Assembly: GCA_025331445.1 (NCBI GenBank)
Contig: JAIWNE010000194.1
Location: 1-37,051 of the forward strand
Direction: 5' to 3'
Source: Blakeslea trispora
Lineage: Eukaryota > Mucoromycota > Mucoromycetes > Mucorales > Choanephoraceae
DNA length: 37,051 bases
The stretch's first letter is position 1. The number at the start of each line of letters is the position of its first letter. Below are positions 1 through 11,639 of the stretch, in pieces. Below the pieces are notes generated by a model. The model ran no database searches and was not told the origin of the DNA. It saw only the letters and a list, made by a program, of their open reading frames with translations. A program made the translations under genes and the position numbers.

Positions 1-306
1 CCCTTTTTTTATTTCTGCAATCGTTTCGTACCTTCCCAGAAAGTTTTTTTATTTTTTTTAATATCTCAATTTTTTTCCTTACCTTTCGAGGGTAATCTAA
101 TTCTGGTGGGGGACTATGTGGTATTTCCCTAAGCATCCTATAGCCAAGTCGAATTAGATTACACCTATAATACTAAAACCTTCTAATACAATGTTAACAT
201 CATATTAGAAGGTAGAAATCATATAAATGATTCTACGTATTTTATTGGTACTGAATTTAAATTACAAGAGATTGATTTTTATTATAAGCCAATTTACTTT
301 TGACTT
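1..306. other. AT-rich lead-in upstream of the Helitron helicase
   Basis: No open frame with recognisable motifs is visible. Because it directly precedes the Helitron helicase remnant, it may be degraded upstream Helitron sequence. I see no Helitron 5' TC terminus here, so the element may begin outside the window. Confidence 0.3.
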
Positions 307-1884
307 ATGAATCTTCCCTTACTTTTAATAAAGGATTCAAGGAGACTCATTTCGCTTAGCCGACTCATTTTTTACAACTTACTGATTCATACGTCAAATA
401 TCACAGGTGAGATAGGCAGTAATCAAATTCTTCAAGCTGAAATTGGTTATGACAGAGATACTGAAGAGCAGAACTACCAACAGAAGATAGCCATGATGAA
501 TGTTGGACAAAAAGCTGCATTTGATGAGATAATTGATAACATATCGACCAAATCTTCCACTGCGCACTTCTTTCTTCAAGGTCCAGCTGGCTCGGGTAAG
601 ACTTTCGTCTACAATACCCTATGCCATTATTTCAGACGTTAAGGAAAGTTGTTGTCTGCGTTGCCTCATCTGGTATTGCCTCTCTTTTGCTTCCTGGTGG
701 TCGTACATCACATTCTCAATTTAAGATCCCCTTGAACATCTTTCCCAATTCTGTCTGTGCAATCAGAAAAATAGTGACCTTGCTGGTATGTTAAGACAAT
801 GTAGCTTGATAATCTGGGACGAAGTCCCTATGCAGCATAGATACTGTTTTGAAGCAGTTAGTAGAACCCTACAAGACATTTGCTCGAACTCTGATTCGCT
901 GTTTGGTGGTATTCCTGTTGTTTTGGGGGCGATTTTGCTTAAATTGGACCTGTTGTAAAGTATGGTCAACGTCACCATATCGTTGAGGCTTCATTAGCAA
1001 AGTCGTTAGAAATTTGGCCTAACCTCAAGAAACTCAAGCTTACAGAAAACATGCGCCTATCAGGTAGCAGCCCTCTTGATCAAGTATTTTCTCAATGGAT
1101 TGGTACTTTGTCTTACAACTCTTTACTAAATGGAAGAATATCCTTACTACAATATATTTCGCAGTGTCACTCCCTTCCTGAGTTTGTTGATTCCATCTAT
1201 CCTAAGGAGGCTATGGATCAAACCTTAGATCCTACTTTCTTTTAAGAAAGAGCTATTATTGCACCTAGATATGACATGGTAGATGAGATCAATAAATATG
1301 TATTAGATCAAATGCCTGGTGACAAGGTTCTGTTGTTTGCTGTTGATCGTATCTCACAAGAAGACTCCACTGGAGCAGAAGACAGCCAAATGCCAGCTGA
1401 ATATCTTCAGAGTTTAAATCCTTCTGGGCTTCCTCCTTCTGTGCTCGAATTGAAAGTTGGAATGCCTGTCATGATACTAAGAAATATTAGTGCTGAAAAA
1501 GACCAATGCAATGGTACTCGAGTAACTGTTTTGAGCATTGGTGAGTATCTTCTGAGAGTAAAACTACTAGGTGTTGATGGCCGTGTTGAAGTGATTCCAC
1601 ACTTTACTCTTTCTACCCTTGAAAATGAATACCCATTCACTTTAACAAGAAAGCAGTTCCCTGTAAGACCCTCCTTCGCAATGACCATCAACAAGTCACA
1701 AGGGCAATCCCTCAAAATTGTTGGAATAGATCTTCGCTCACCTGTTTTCACGCATGGTCAGCTATATGTTGCTTTATCGAGAGTAACATCTGTATCCGGC
1801 CTTTCTGTTTTGCTTGACAAAAGAAACGGTGCAAAATCAACACATACTGAAAACATAGTTTATCCTGAAATCTTACTTCGCTAA
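307..1884 (+). pseudogene. Helitron-type Pif1 helicase, decayed C-terminal part
   Basis: This is the helicase half of a Helitron Rep-helicase, an SF1 (Pif1-family) DNA helicase used in rolling-circle transposition. The Walker A motif GPAGSGKTFVYNTLC lies near 580-625. A following frame gives GIASLLLPGGRTSHS, and a third gives the Walker B-like LIIWDE and the VVLG stretch. The fourth segment (1051-1884) ends with TINKSQGQSLKIVGIDL and LYVALSRVT, the typical Pif1 C-terminal motifs. The segments sit in four reading positions joined by three -1 shifts near 632, 770 and 930; the last two fall in short A and G runs. An in-frame TAA lies at 1243-1245. No Rep domain is present. It is not functional as read. 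Confidence 0.85.
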
Positions 1885-2065
1885 AGCGCATTCAACCTTA
1901 TTTTAATATTATTTGACTATCCAATTAGAAGTTTCTCATAAAAACATAATTTATTCTCAATGGTCTTAAAATATCACTAATGAGGGAGGGGATTGGGGGT
2001 TTGTCAGGATCATAGCCGTGAGGCGACGACGACCGTAAAGCGAGCGTAGCGAGTAGGGCGGCTAG
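1885..2065 (+). mobile_element. Candidate Helitron 3' terminus
   Basis: Downstream of the helicase the sequence becomes locally GC-rich (about 2010-2065) and ends in CTAG at 2062-2065, followed by T. That fits the CTRR terminus and A/T insertion rule of Helitrons. The six-base arms tagccg (about 2013-2018) and cggcta (about 2059-2064) are inverted, but the second arm overlaps the CTAG, so it is not the classical hairpin a few bases upstream of the end. The call rests mainly on position and the terminal bases. Confidence 0.4.
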
Positions 2066-2139
2066 TAAACTACATACGAATTTATAAATGACAGCTGAGA
2101 TCAATTTCCTGATTGACCCAATCAAGTGAGTCCAGTACT

Positions 2140-2400
2140 TCCAAACTAGTCAGACATCAATAACAATAACCATTATTATAACCAAAGCGAGTCCTAAAGA
2201 CTTACTCATCAACTATTATATCTACTCTCAGTTTAAATACTCGGATAAACCAATCTCAAATCATTTCGTATAAATAGCCATTGTAATTTTACTAGATAGA
2301 AAATTATCTCTCTTTATCAGAATAAAAGGATTATCAAAGTACTCACTTGTCTTTTGTTCTGTCTACTCCTATTTTCCATAATAATAATTTGTCGAAGAAA
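2140..2400 (+). repeat. LTR-like remnant related to the 507-base LTR family
   Basis: The block near 2270-2360 has a TATA-like gtataaatag, then agaataaaaggattatcaaa and gtactcacttgtc. The same order (gtataaaaacc, then agaataaagagattatcaa, then gtactttcttg) occurs near the 3' end of the solo LTRs at 16661-17167 and, inverted, 22935-23442. I infer a diverged member of that LTR family. Its outer ends and any target duplication could not be placed. Confidence 0.45.
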
Positions 2401-2410
2401 TAATTGTGGA

Positions 2411-2620
2411 TGATAATTTGTTGAAGGTGAGGTAACAATTAAAAGGTTGGTGGCAAGGAACAGCCAAACTGATAGCGGAGGGATGAGAGATCAGAAGTAT
2501 TGACGCATCTTGTAGGTGAATATATCGAAATTAATTTGTCGACGTTGAAGTAACAATTTAATGAGGTTGATGACAAGGAACAGCCAAACTGATAACGGAA
2601 GGTTAGGAGATCAGAAATAT
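2411..2620. repeat. Direct duplication, two 90-base units 120 bases apart
   Basis: Units at about 2411-2500 and 2531-2620 share aatttgt, gaagg/gaag, taacaatt, the string caaggaacagccaaactgat, and a closing agatcagaa with a tat end. The shared core starts at 2454 and 2574, an offset of exactly 120 bases. No coding frame spans them. It looks like an old tandem duplication inside LTR debris. Confidence 0.75.
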
Positions 2621-2639
2621 TTGTAGTGAACTACATAAC

Positions 2640-2975
2640 TATAGATACCTATATTCTTAAATCAGCCAATCAAATCCTTCTATTTCAATATAATAATGAT
2701 TATTCTTTATGCTTCCAATTTCGAGTCTGACATCGAAAGGCTATCCAAGTTAGTATTCTCGCCACACCTTAGATGCGTACTTTGAACTATCATAAATTCT
2801 AGATATCGACATCGAAGGAATTATGTTAATATACGATCAACAGCAAACTAGATATTATAAATCATCCTAGCTTTCGAAAAGTATAAATAGAGAGATAATT
2901 TAGAAGTAGGATTAGATCAGATTCACTTTACTTTTGTATTGGAATAAACCCCTTTAAATCTACTTGTGTTTTTTT
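2640..2975 (+). repeat. Possible second LTR-like remnant
   Basis: A TATA-like agtataaatagagagata lies near 2880, followed by an AT-rich leader and a polyadenylation-like aataaa near 2943. This resembles the promoter-leader layout of the other LTRs here. No matching partner or target duplication was found, so it may be ordinary AT-rich DNA. Confidence 0.25.
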
Positions 2976-3080
2976 TATTATTTTTTTAGCTGTCAAACAG
3001 TACAATATTGACGCATCTTGGAAATAAAATGGCAGGATAATAAAATATAGAGTCTTGATGAGATTTTCTTGAGTAGTATA

Positions 3081-3137
3081 TAATCTTGATAAAAATTTCT
3101 TGAAAAGTAAAACTTGATTATAATTTCTTGAAAAGTA
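3081..3137. repeat. Minisatellite, unit about 28 bases, target of Tc-A
   Basis: Two units end in atttcttgaaaagta (3096-3109 region and 3123-3137). A third begins at 5888, on the far side of the Tc-A element, as aaacttgattataatttctt. The element therefore sits inside this short array. Confidence 0.8.
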
Positions 3138-3239
3138 GAGTGCATCTATTTTATATTCAGAATTTTTTGAAAAACGGACATTTTCGAGAATTACAAACTC
3201 CGAATCCAAAATAATTAGTTTAAAAGTCAGAAATAGTTT

Positions 3240-5521
3240 TTATTGGTTCATTCTGAGCTTTCGGTGAGACTTGTGGAGCTTGGAGAATTGCTCCACAAGA
3301 GCAAAGGCCTCTTGAACATTGTTGCCTTGGGCGTAGGCATTAATGTAGGAGAAGCTCTTGTTGTAGTATCTCCTGATTGTCAGGGGAGCTTCTCCTACTG
3401 GGCAGACACTGTCCAAGAAACGATCAATGTTGCCATTGAGACCCTCAAATGAATAGTCGCATTCTTGGCGAGCTTCTCTTTTGGCTGCACCCCAGTACCG
3501 TTCAATCCAATTACATTCACAATGGTACTTGGGGTACAGCTCGAAAATGAATCCATTGGCTTCTATCACCTCTGCAAGAATGGACTTTTGATTAGCAAAG
3601 TCCGGTTGCTGTTCCAAGAGGTGAACAGCGCAACACCTTTCAGTAACGTTAGCCACGTTGTTGCAGTATCGTGGCATGCTTTGCTGCTCCTTGACATCCT
3701 TGTAAAGCTTCCTTTGGCTCAGGATGCCTTTGATGCCAATGAAGAACTTCTTTGGCTTTTTATTTTGGTTAATTGAGATATTAGTTTGTAGTCTGTAAAT
3801 GAAAACATGCACTACTTAATGAATGTATTTTTCTTACTGGATGCACCTTCGAATGGATGATACGGTATGCAGCTGCCTTTTCTTGCATACTTTTTTTGGA
3901 AAAGTACATCTTTTGTTGTTCGGCATAGTTGTACTCTCTCAAGACATAAAAGTTTTTGTCTCGGAACAATGCCTGGGCAGACTCTTCATCCTTGATCTCA
4001 ATGGCATTCATGTTCATTTTTTTAGCCACCAATGCATTGTGGTTGCTGCTTTGATCCAACAAGAACACAGCAATTGAGTCAGGATGAAGAGCCTTAAACA
4101 GAGGGATGACTTCATTTTCCAACTGCTCTCTCATATGTTGACTAGTCCAATACCCTTGGTATTGGACTCCAGGATAGAACTTCTTTCTGGAAGTCAATTC
4201 CTTACCGTCAACAATGCTTCTCATGGTGCCATGACAAGGGCATTGGAATTCAGAGATCATGATAGATCTTCCCTGTGATTTTGGAAGGCAATAGCTTTCC
4301 GTGTCCTCAACCCAAGAATATTTCTGGTAATCATTAGCATAGAATGTGCTTTCATCATGAGTGACAAACACATGCTGCTTCATGCCTTGAGGCAGTTGAG
4401 GCTTGTTGATGATACTAACATCAAACTCGCCATAGGACTCGGAAAGCTTAGAATACTCCTGCATTCTTTTAGCCCAGGCATCTCTGTACGAGACAACATC
4501 CTCACGTTCGTGTCCGTCGAAATAAACGACTTTGCCTGTAGTTTACAATATTATTAATTGTGTATATATAAACGATGTGGCACTAATCAGTATTTAACTA
4601 TTTACCCAGTCGCTTGAAGGCAAAGCCCCAAGAAATCAATTTTCTTCTGACTGACTCAGTAGACAGTTGAGAGACTGCTGAGCCATCAACCAAGCGTTCT
4701 TCTGACAAGGTGTCATCTCCTACAGCTTGAGGAAGGATTTCCTCACGAAGGTGCTTGACGAGGGCAGGAATGCTTCTCTTTGCCTTTGGCTGGCTTCGGA
4801 ACCATTCAACAGCCTTCATCTTGATGTCATTGTCATCAAGCACTGACACTCTCTTTGAGTGCTTTCCATGAGCACCCAAAGAAATACTGCCTGTTGACAA
4901 GTACTCCTTTGCGTACTCACGGATTACCTCAGCCCGGTATTCCGTTGCCTTCTCCTTGTATACGAGCTTGGCTGCAGCTCTGGAAGATTGCATCTTCCGC
5001 CAATTACCCTCGCCAGACATTATTCTGAAGTAATGATATACACTATCATACTTAGCCATCTCAGCAACACCAAGCTTTTGTTGTGCTGACTGAGCATTAA
5101 CAACAGGGGCAGCAAAAGCGGCCAGCTTCTTCAAAGCTTCAGAAACTTGAGCTCGAAATTCGGCTCTGCTGTCAACTGGTGCCTAAATTGGTTCTCTGCT
5201 GGCCGGTTTAAAAAAGGAGTCAATTCTAGCAGAGCCAGATGCCATCTCCCTGTTTTTTTGACGCATTCTGCGTACATGGCGACTGCTGTGAGCTCCAGAA
5301 TGACTGTAACGCTCTGTCGAAACATCAGCATTTTCGTTCCATCTTAAGCTGATTACTGCAGTGGTAGATGGAGTGTTCTCTACAATATCATCTACTTCCA
5401 TAGGTGTTGGAACACTAGCATTTTCATCCTCAGATACAACTGTAGCTGCTTGGTGTCTGCTTGCTGCTCCTAGTCTACCGATTTGTCTCAATCTTTGCTT
5501 TTGCTTTGAAATTTTTGGCAT
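3240..5521 (-). pseudogene. Tc-A DDE transposase, three exons, one in-frame stop
   Basis: Cut-and-paste transposase. My model uses exons 5521-4606, 4535-3838 and 3755-3240, about 709 codons. The first intron (4605-4536, 70 bases, GT-AG) is supported because splicing restores FKRLGK-VVYFDGHERED, which matches the Tc-B copy. The second (3837-3756) is less certain: the nearer acceptor runs into a stop, while the aaaaag acceptor keeps phase. Putative DDE residues are Asp in FVTHDESTFYAND, Asp in FLLDQSSNH and Glu in CECNWIERYWG, the last resembling the N-IE-W motif of Tc1/mariner enzymes. A CPCHG motif and several other Cys are shared with Tc-B. The N-terminal 110 residues are low complexity; a helix-turn-helix region likely precedes the first intron. 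An in-frame TAG at 5183-5185 interrupts exon 1, so the copy is probably inactive unless read through. Confidence 0.85.
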
Positions 5522-5869
5522 TTTAAATGTAATTAGATGAAAAGATGTTTATTCTGTCAAGTCACAAAAAGAAAACAAGATGATTCTCTGTACTACAATC
5601 AATCTAAAGTCGCCGCTTAGAATAAAGCAATATTATTGGCTGATATATTGAAATTAAGAGGACATATCCTGGCCTCCCTGCTTAAGACACTCATCTTTGA
5701 AGACAATTCACTTTTTAAAAAATCAAGTTTTTGTAACTTTTCGCCCACCATCTTGTAGAGAATTACATTCTGAACAGAACAGTGTCAACAGGAATGAAAA
5801 AAAGTCAAGTCCCCACTTCCCTATACGTTTCTAAAAAAGTTAAAAAAAATCGTAAAAAATTTCGGACCA
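5522..5869 (-). other. 5' leader of the Tc-A transposase gene
   Basis: Non-coding stretch between the transposase ATG and the right inverted repeat. It is AT-rich and should hold the promoter, but no clear TATA box could be fixed. Confidence 0.4.
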
Positions 5870-5887
5870 TAAAATAGATGCACTCTA

Positions 5888-6303
5888 AAACTTGATTATA
5901 ATTTCTTTCTTTGAAAAATGATTTATTTCACTAAGGCTCAAGCGGGTGGGCTGATGGCACAAAATTTGGGCCCTACAGCCCAATCGGTCTACTAACAAAT
6001 TGAATGGGCTAAAATTTGTTTAGCCCAATTTCGGTTTGCAGTAAAATGGGCCATTGACCCATTGCCGATGGCCCAATTTTGGCAGATTGGTCCATTTTTT
6101 GACTGCTTAAAAACATTGGTATACCGCTATGAAGGCCAATGATGATCGCTTATATAGTTCAAGTGGAGCTTTAGCATCAAATTAAAACACAAACATTAAA
6201 GAGGTTTAAATGATCAGGTTCTATGTGGATAAATAATAAACAGGCAAATAGTTTGTTAGTATTCCTTTAAATAAGCCTAAATGTTACTGGATTATTTAGT
6301 ATT
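5888..6303. other. Intergenic DNA with a GGGC/GCCC-rich cluster
   Basis: About 5945-6095 contains many tgggc and gccca strings in both orientations, such as tgggccctacagcccaat and tttagcccaattt, inside otherwise AT-rich DNA. Several can pair as short hairpins. No open frame or known family was recognised. The rest of the interval shows nothing. Confidence 0.4.
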
Positions 6304-6308
6304 AGAGG

Positions 6309-6475
6309 TGATGTATCGTATTGAACATACATCATATAGTATTCGATATATTACTAAATCAAATACAGATCTTGTTCTGTGTTACCAAACATAATTTATA
6401 TTGACATCCCATCCTTGCACTGAATAAAACCCTCTCTTGAATCTTGTTTAATCTCTTGACTTAACAGATAAATTA
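6309..6475 (+). repeat. Ty3-A left LTR
   Basis: Begins TGATGTATCGTATTGAACAT and ends cagataaatta. It contains an aataaa signal near 6423. It matches the right LTR except for one base (atatag here, atataa there). Confidence 0.93.
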
Positions 6476-6515
6476 TTTTTTTTAAACATCCAAAAAGTTT
6501 TATTCAGTAACAAAA

Positions 6516-8030
6516 ATGGTCAACAACAACAACAACACTAAAAAGACTTCCGTCACCACTCGTCGCAGTGCCTCATCGGCTTCGAGACGAGAAAACAACA
6601 CCCCTGCTCCCGACTATTCTGTCGAAAACTTTCCCCCTTTGCCTGCTCCTGCTGCTCCTCGCGGTAGAATGGCTGCCACCAACATTCCTGTTTTGGGTGG
6701 TACTCCCTCTGAACCCGTCACTCGAAAGAGAACGACGATGAGTTCATGGAAATTGATGAACTTTACTCATCAGCTTCCTTATCCAACCCGGATAATAGCG
6801 AAACTCCTGTTTTCAGCTCTGAGCATACAAAACAGCCTGAGTGTTTTGAGGACATTGAAACCAATGTGCCTGTTGACATCAAAACTGCATTGAACGATAG
6901 AATGCAAGCCCTTCGCGACCAAATCGGTCATAAAGCGCTCCAGATAAGTGTCATATCTGACCTCGTCTTACTAAAGTCTATGCGTGAGCAATTGGCTGAG
7001 ATGAGAGAGCGTTTAAATGAGCTCGAAGGCACATACAAAGACATGTATAGTGTAGACGAACCCGTCGTAAACCACTCTTCTTCATCATCTAAAACTAGAG
7101 ATGAAGTAATGAACAGCTCGATTCTCTTGAATCAAGGTCATCTCTATCAACCCATGAGCTTCGTTCCTTCAAACCTTCCTTTCTTTCAATGGACTGGGTT
7201 TGTACATGACAATTCTCGTCGTGTTTATAAGACACCCAATCAATGTATTCGTGCATTTGAGCAAGTTCTTTTATCCCATTCTCTTTCTCTCGAGGAGAAC
7301 TGGTTGCGTATCCTTCCGATCACTGCTCCTGAGCAAATCATGGATTGGGTTAATGAGTTTCTTGAAACCAACCCCAACGCTTCGTGGACTTCCGTTAAAG
7401 AAGCTCTATCCACTAGGTTTGGTATGAGTCCGGAGCGTACTCGCCAATTGGCCACTGACAGCCTTTATCGCCTTGCTGTACATCGCAACGAAAGTATGCA
7501 CCAGTACGTTGAACGCTTTCGCCGACTTGTTCGTGAAGCTCAACTCAATGATGAGCCAATGAGGAAGTACTGTCTCCTCAAGCCCATTGAAGCAAAAACC
7601 CACGCAGTAGTTCTCAAGACAATAAGCCTGAGTGAGGATCCAAACAAAGACTCACTGGATTATATGATCCGAGTCCTCTTGTCAATTGATGATGCCGAGA
7701 ACAATATCGAAGTGCTCAAGAAAATGGGATCCCATCGAAAGATGCACGGCCCAAAGAAATTTTCTCAACCACGCTTCTCTCCTTCTTCTCGCCTTGGCCG
7801 CTCTCATCAAGAAGCCTTTACTAGTCAGCCACGTTCTAAGGCATATTGCCACGTGCATGATACGACCGCGCATGATATCCAAGATTGCAAAGCGTACAAA
7901 AGACGAGTGACTGCAATGTCCTCTAACAAAAGTAAAGCAAGCTCCAGCAAACGCTGCCACAAATGCAATAGACCTTGGAATTCCAAGCATGTATGCAAAT
8001 CCTCTTCTTCTCTTCCTCTTCCTCTGGTCG
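6516..8030 (+). pseudogene. Ty3-A gag
   Basis: Capsid/nucleocapsid polyprotein. The start ATG at 6516 lies 40 bases after the LTR. The N-terminal part is Asn/Ser/Pro-rich; then a -1 shift near 6725 moves to the frame holding most of gag (to about 8000). That frame has an acidic coiled region, a capsid-like segment around WVNEFLETNPNASW, and a zinc knuckle CHKCNRPWNSKHVC (C-x2-C-x7-H-x-C) followed by a Ser-rich tract. A second -1 shift near 8000-8030 joins the protease frame. In intact relatives this point can be a programmed gag-pol junction, but with five other -1 shifts in this element a lesion is as likely. Confidence 0.85.
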
Positions 8031-11000
8031 TAATCGTACAAAGACCAAGAAGCCACGTCCTCCTGTTCCTGTTCCTTCCGAAGACGAAGATGAACGTGAC
8101 AACTCCTCCGATGAGGATCACAACCTCAACTTTGCTGCTGCTGACTTCGCTCCAGAAGGCAAAGGCAAAGGAAAAGCCGATTGTAAGTCTACTATTCTGA
8201 AAGATGAATATTTTGCACAATCGCCCAAAAACCTGTTAGCTGACAAGTTTATATATCTTCCCTTGACAATAGAGAGCGTGAAAACATGGGCATTGCTGGA
8301 CTCTGGCTGTTAATTCTCATCAATCTCTCCAACATTGGCAAGACACTTGAATTTAGAAATAAATAAAAGTAGAGGAAATATTAAACTTGTAAATGGCAAC
8401 ACGGTTAGACGTATGGGAAAAACACATAAGAAATTAGAGGTCACATATAACTTTAAATCAATGCACTCGCATTTTGAAGTATTTGATCTATTTAATAACA
8501 TACACGTATGTATTGGCATGGACCTGATATATCTATTGGGTATCGAAATCTCCAATATTGCAATGAGTTGGGATGATCAGGTTGGTCCGTCCTACCCTGC
8601 TATCGATCCATCTCCAGCCACACCTAACAATGACCCATATGGTACCGCTGACGAGCGAGAACATATGTCGAAAAGCATTGAACCTTTTATAAAAGCCAAC
8701 AGAAATATACCTGTTGCAAACTATTGCAATATTCCAGGAAGTGAAATTCGCCTTCCTCTGAAAGCCAATGCTGACCGTCCTTACAGTCGTCAATACGAAA
8801 TCAAACACTGCCATATAGACGCAGTTCAAAATCAAATCAAAGAATGATTGAAGGACAGGTGATCGAAGAAGCACCTCCTAATAATCCTTACAACTCCAGC
8901 CTTTTAACGGTACTAAAACGTTCTCCTATCACAGATGAACCCGATCCTAACAAAGTTCGTACAGTCCTTGACTGTCGCAAAGTCAATCAAAATCTTGATC
9001 CTGCTCAGATGGATAAATTCCCACTTCCTCTGATCAGCACATTACATCGTCAATTAAGCAAATACACGCTATTCACTACAATTGATCTTAGTGCTTGCTT
9101 CCATAGCTTCCGTATTCGCAGACGAGATAGACCCGTCACTTCATTTACTGCTCCTAATGGCAAGCAGTATCAATTCAAACGCGCACCATTCGGATTACTC
9201 AATGTATCATCCGTAGTTCAGAGAAGTATCACAAGCTTATTTGCTGATCTAGATTATTGCGTTCATTATATTGATGATATTTACGTTGCTACAGACACTA
9301 ATGTAGAAAGACATATTCGCTGCTTACAAACAGTGTTAACCCGACTCACGAATGCAAACCTTCGCATCAATCATGAAAAACTAAACCTCATGCAGAATTC
9401 TATCTTCGTATTAGGATTCAGGTTATCTCATGAAGCTTTGACACTGGATATGCGCAAAGTATCTAACGTCCTATCATGGCCAGATACTGTCCAAAACTCC
9501 AAAGAACTTAGCCATCGACTTGGTGTCATTAACTACTTTCGTGAACATGTGCCTCGGATCGCCACACTCATGGCTCCATTAAACGCGCTCAAAAACCATC
9601 CAAATATAAAAGAAGTTTGGACCAAAGAACACTCGCAGACAATGCGTACTCTCCAACGAGTTTTAGCCTGTACTCCGGTACTAAGTTGTCCTAATCTCAA
9701 GCATCCTCTACATCTCGTCACTGATGCTAGCGCCTATGGTATTGGTGGTTGTCTCTACCAAGTCATTGACAAGGAGATTAGATATATCGGTTTTGTCGCA
9801 CGCACCCTTTCTAAAACTGAACGAGGTTATGGTGTTTCTCGAAGAGAGTTACTCGCCTTCCTCTACTGTACCACTAAATGGAAGAAAGGCTATCAGGTCA
9901 TAAGTTCCATTATCACACAGACAACAAAGGTATTTTACATCTTCACACAAAAGCTGAAGTTACACCCATCATAGAGAACTACTATGAAAAGATCTTCGAA
10001 TTCGATTTCGACATCACGTTCTGTGCTGGTGTTCGCAATGTACTTGCCGATCACTTATCTCGTCTACTTTACCCTGACGAAGACGCTGAAAAGCTGGCAG
10101 AGGGTAATAAGCAAAAAGCACCAGAAAAGAAAATCTGTCAAGCCACAGATTCAGAAAATAAACCAGATCATGGTAGCACAACAATTGAATCTTCATCATT
10201 ATCAAAAAAGGTAAACACAAATGATGCCACTGATAGAACAATAGCTGCTAGTCGCATAGACAAGTACAGCCAGCCACAAGATGATGCACACAAAACACAA
10301 ATAATTGCACAATGTCATCTGGCAGGACATTATGGTATCAATAGTGTTGAAAACATGATCAAACGAGAACATGGCATGAACTGGAAACATTTACGTGAAG
10401 ATGTCACAGAATACATCAAAAATTGTACAAAATGTGCTCGATTTAATCTAGCAAAGCACGTATTCCATCCTCCAAAGAGTGATGCTCCCAACAATACATG
10501 GGATAAAGTCGCCATCGACTTGGGACATTTGATGTTACAACGCCTAGAGGTAACAACTACTTGCTAGTATGCGTTGATATCTTTAGTAGATTTGTCATTC
10601 TACGAGCAATCAAGTCAAAGACAGCTCTAGAAGTAGCCAAAGAACTGATCCAGATATTTTCCATCATGGGTTACCCTAAAGTCTACAACACGACAGAGGT
10701 TTAGAATTCTACAACGAATTACTAAAAGGGCTGCGTCAACATATGGGCATTGAGCCTGCTCTTTCACTACCTTACACACCAGCGGGTAACTTGGAAACTC
10801 ATGTGAAGACAGCAAAATCAATCATCTTGAAGATGTTGGATGGCTATGAGGAATCTTGGGACCTGTATGTCGAAGGTACCATGTATTTGATGAATCAACA
10901 TACATCCAGATTGCACAATCACACACCATTTCAGGTGATGTTTAATCGCCAAGCGAACGATCTTAAAGATTACACCAAAGCTCTATCGAAAATGAATATC

Positions 11001-11639
11001 TCTGACGATATGATAGACACAGATAAGTTAAAGAAAGAAATCGAAAGATTCAATAACTATACCATTCCTGAAATTAGGAATCAAATCATCCAAACACAGA
11101 AAAAGGATAATGAGTACTTTGTAAAGAAACATCGAGTACTAAAAGACCCATTTCCTATAGGCGCAAAAGTGATGATAAAGAATATCGAAAACAAACGTCG
11201 CAAAACAGATGCAAATTATGAAGGCCCATTCTATGTTCATGGCTATACAAAGAATGGAAGCTATATTCTAACAGATCGTACAGGTTCAATCCTATCTAGG
11301 AACATACCTACTTCACAAATCAAACTGATAGCAAATGAAACGAACAAATCAGATGAAAACAAAGACATCTATGAAGTACAAGCCGTCATTAATCATAGAG
11401 AAGTCGAACCTAACGGTATCGAATACCTCACAACTTGGATTGGATATCCAGATGAACAAACCTGGCAAAAGCCAGAGGACTTTGACAGTCCTGAACCGAT
11501 CAAAGAATACTGGAAAAGAAGAAACGCAAACAAACCTACAAAAACAGGTCAAATCAAGAAAATCAAAGGAACTCACAAACGCAAGATGCCGTTCAAAGAA
11601 TCCAATCAATCCAAGCAACCCAAGTCATCAAGCATATAA
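8031..11639 (+). pseudogene. Ty3-A pol: protease, RT, RNase H, integrase, chromodomain
   Basis: The aspartic protease motif WALLDSGC is followed at once by an in-frame TAA (8311-8313). Reverse transcriptase lies mainly in 8844-9900, with catalytic YIDD near 9270-9281. RNase H starts at VTDASAYGIGG. The integrase zinc-binding region uses GHYG and NCTKCARF; its core keeps VAIDL, HDRGLEF and NLETHVK, candidates for the D-D-E residues. A chromodomain (YEVQAVINHREVE ... WIGYPDEQTW) lies near 11370-11510 and should direct integration to marked chromatin. Four further -1 shifts sit near 8843, 9880, 10523 and 10684, most beside short homopolymers. The copy cannot make full-length Pol as read. Confidence 0.9.

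Larger units (their letters stand above)
3138..5885 (-). mobile_element. Tc-A: complete TA-flanked DDE DNA transposon
   Basis: Terminal inverted repeats begin gagtgcatctattttat at 3138 and end with the exact complement at 5885. Similarity continues weakly for another 15 or so bases inward. Both ends are flanked by TA (3136-3137 and 5886-5887), the Tc1/mariner-type target duplication. Removing the element and one TA gives tgaaaagtaaaacttgatta, which is identical to the neighbouring minisatellite junction at 3101-3120. The 2748-base element holds one transposase gene on the minus strand. Size, TA target and D-D-E catalytic motifs fit the IS630-Tc1-mariner group; I cannot name the family more precisely. 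Confidence 0.9.

Noticed and set aside
1407..1751. 114-codon minus-strand frame over the helicase
   Set aside because: Antisense shadow of the Pif1 C-terminal region, which has clear motifs on the plus strand.
7990..8040. Programmed gag-pol -1 frameshift in Ty3-A
   Set aside because: The position is plausible, but five other -1 shifts occur in the same element and no slippery heptamer was identified, so it cannot be separated from a lesion.
7682..8220. Minus-strand frames of 124 and 131 codons over Ty3-A gag
   Set aside because: Antisense to the gag zinc-knuckle region; no motifs.
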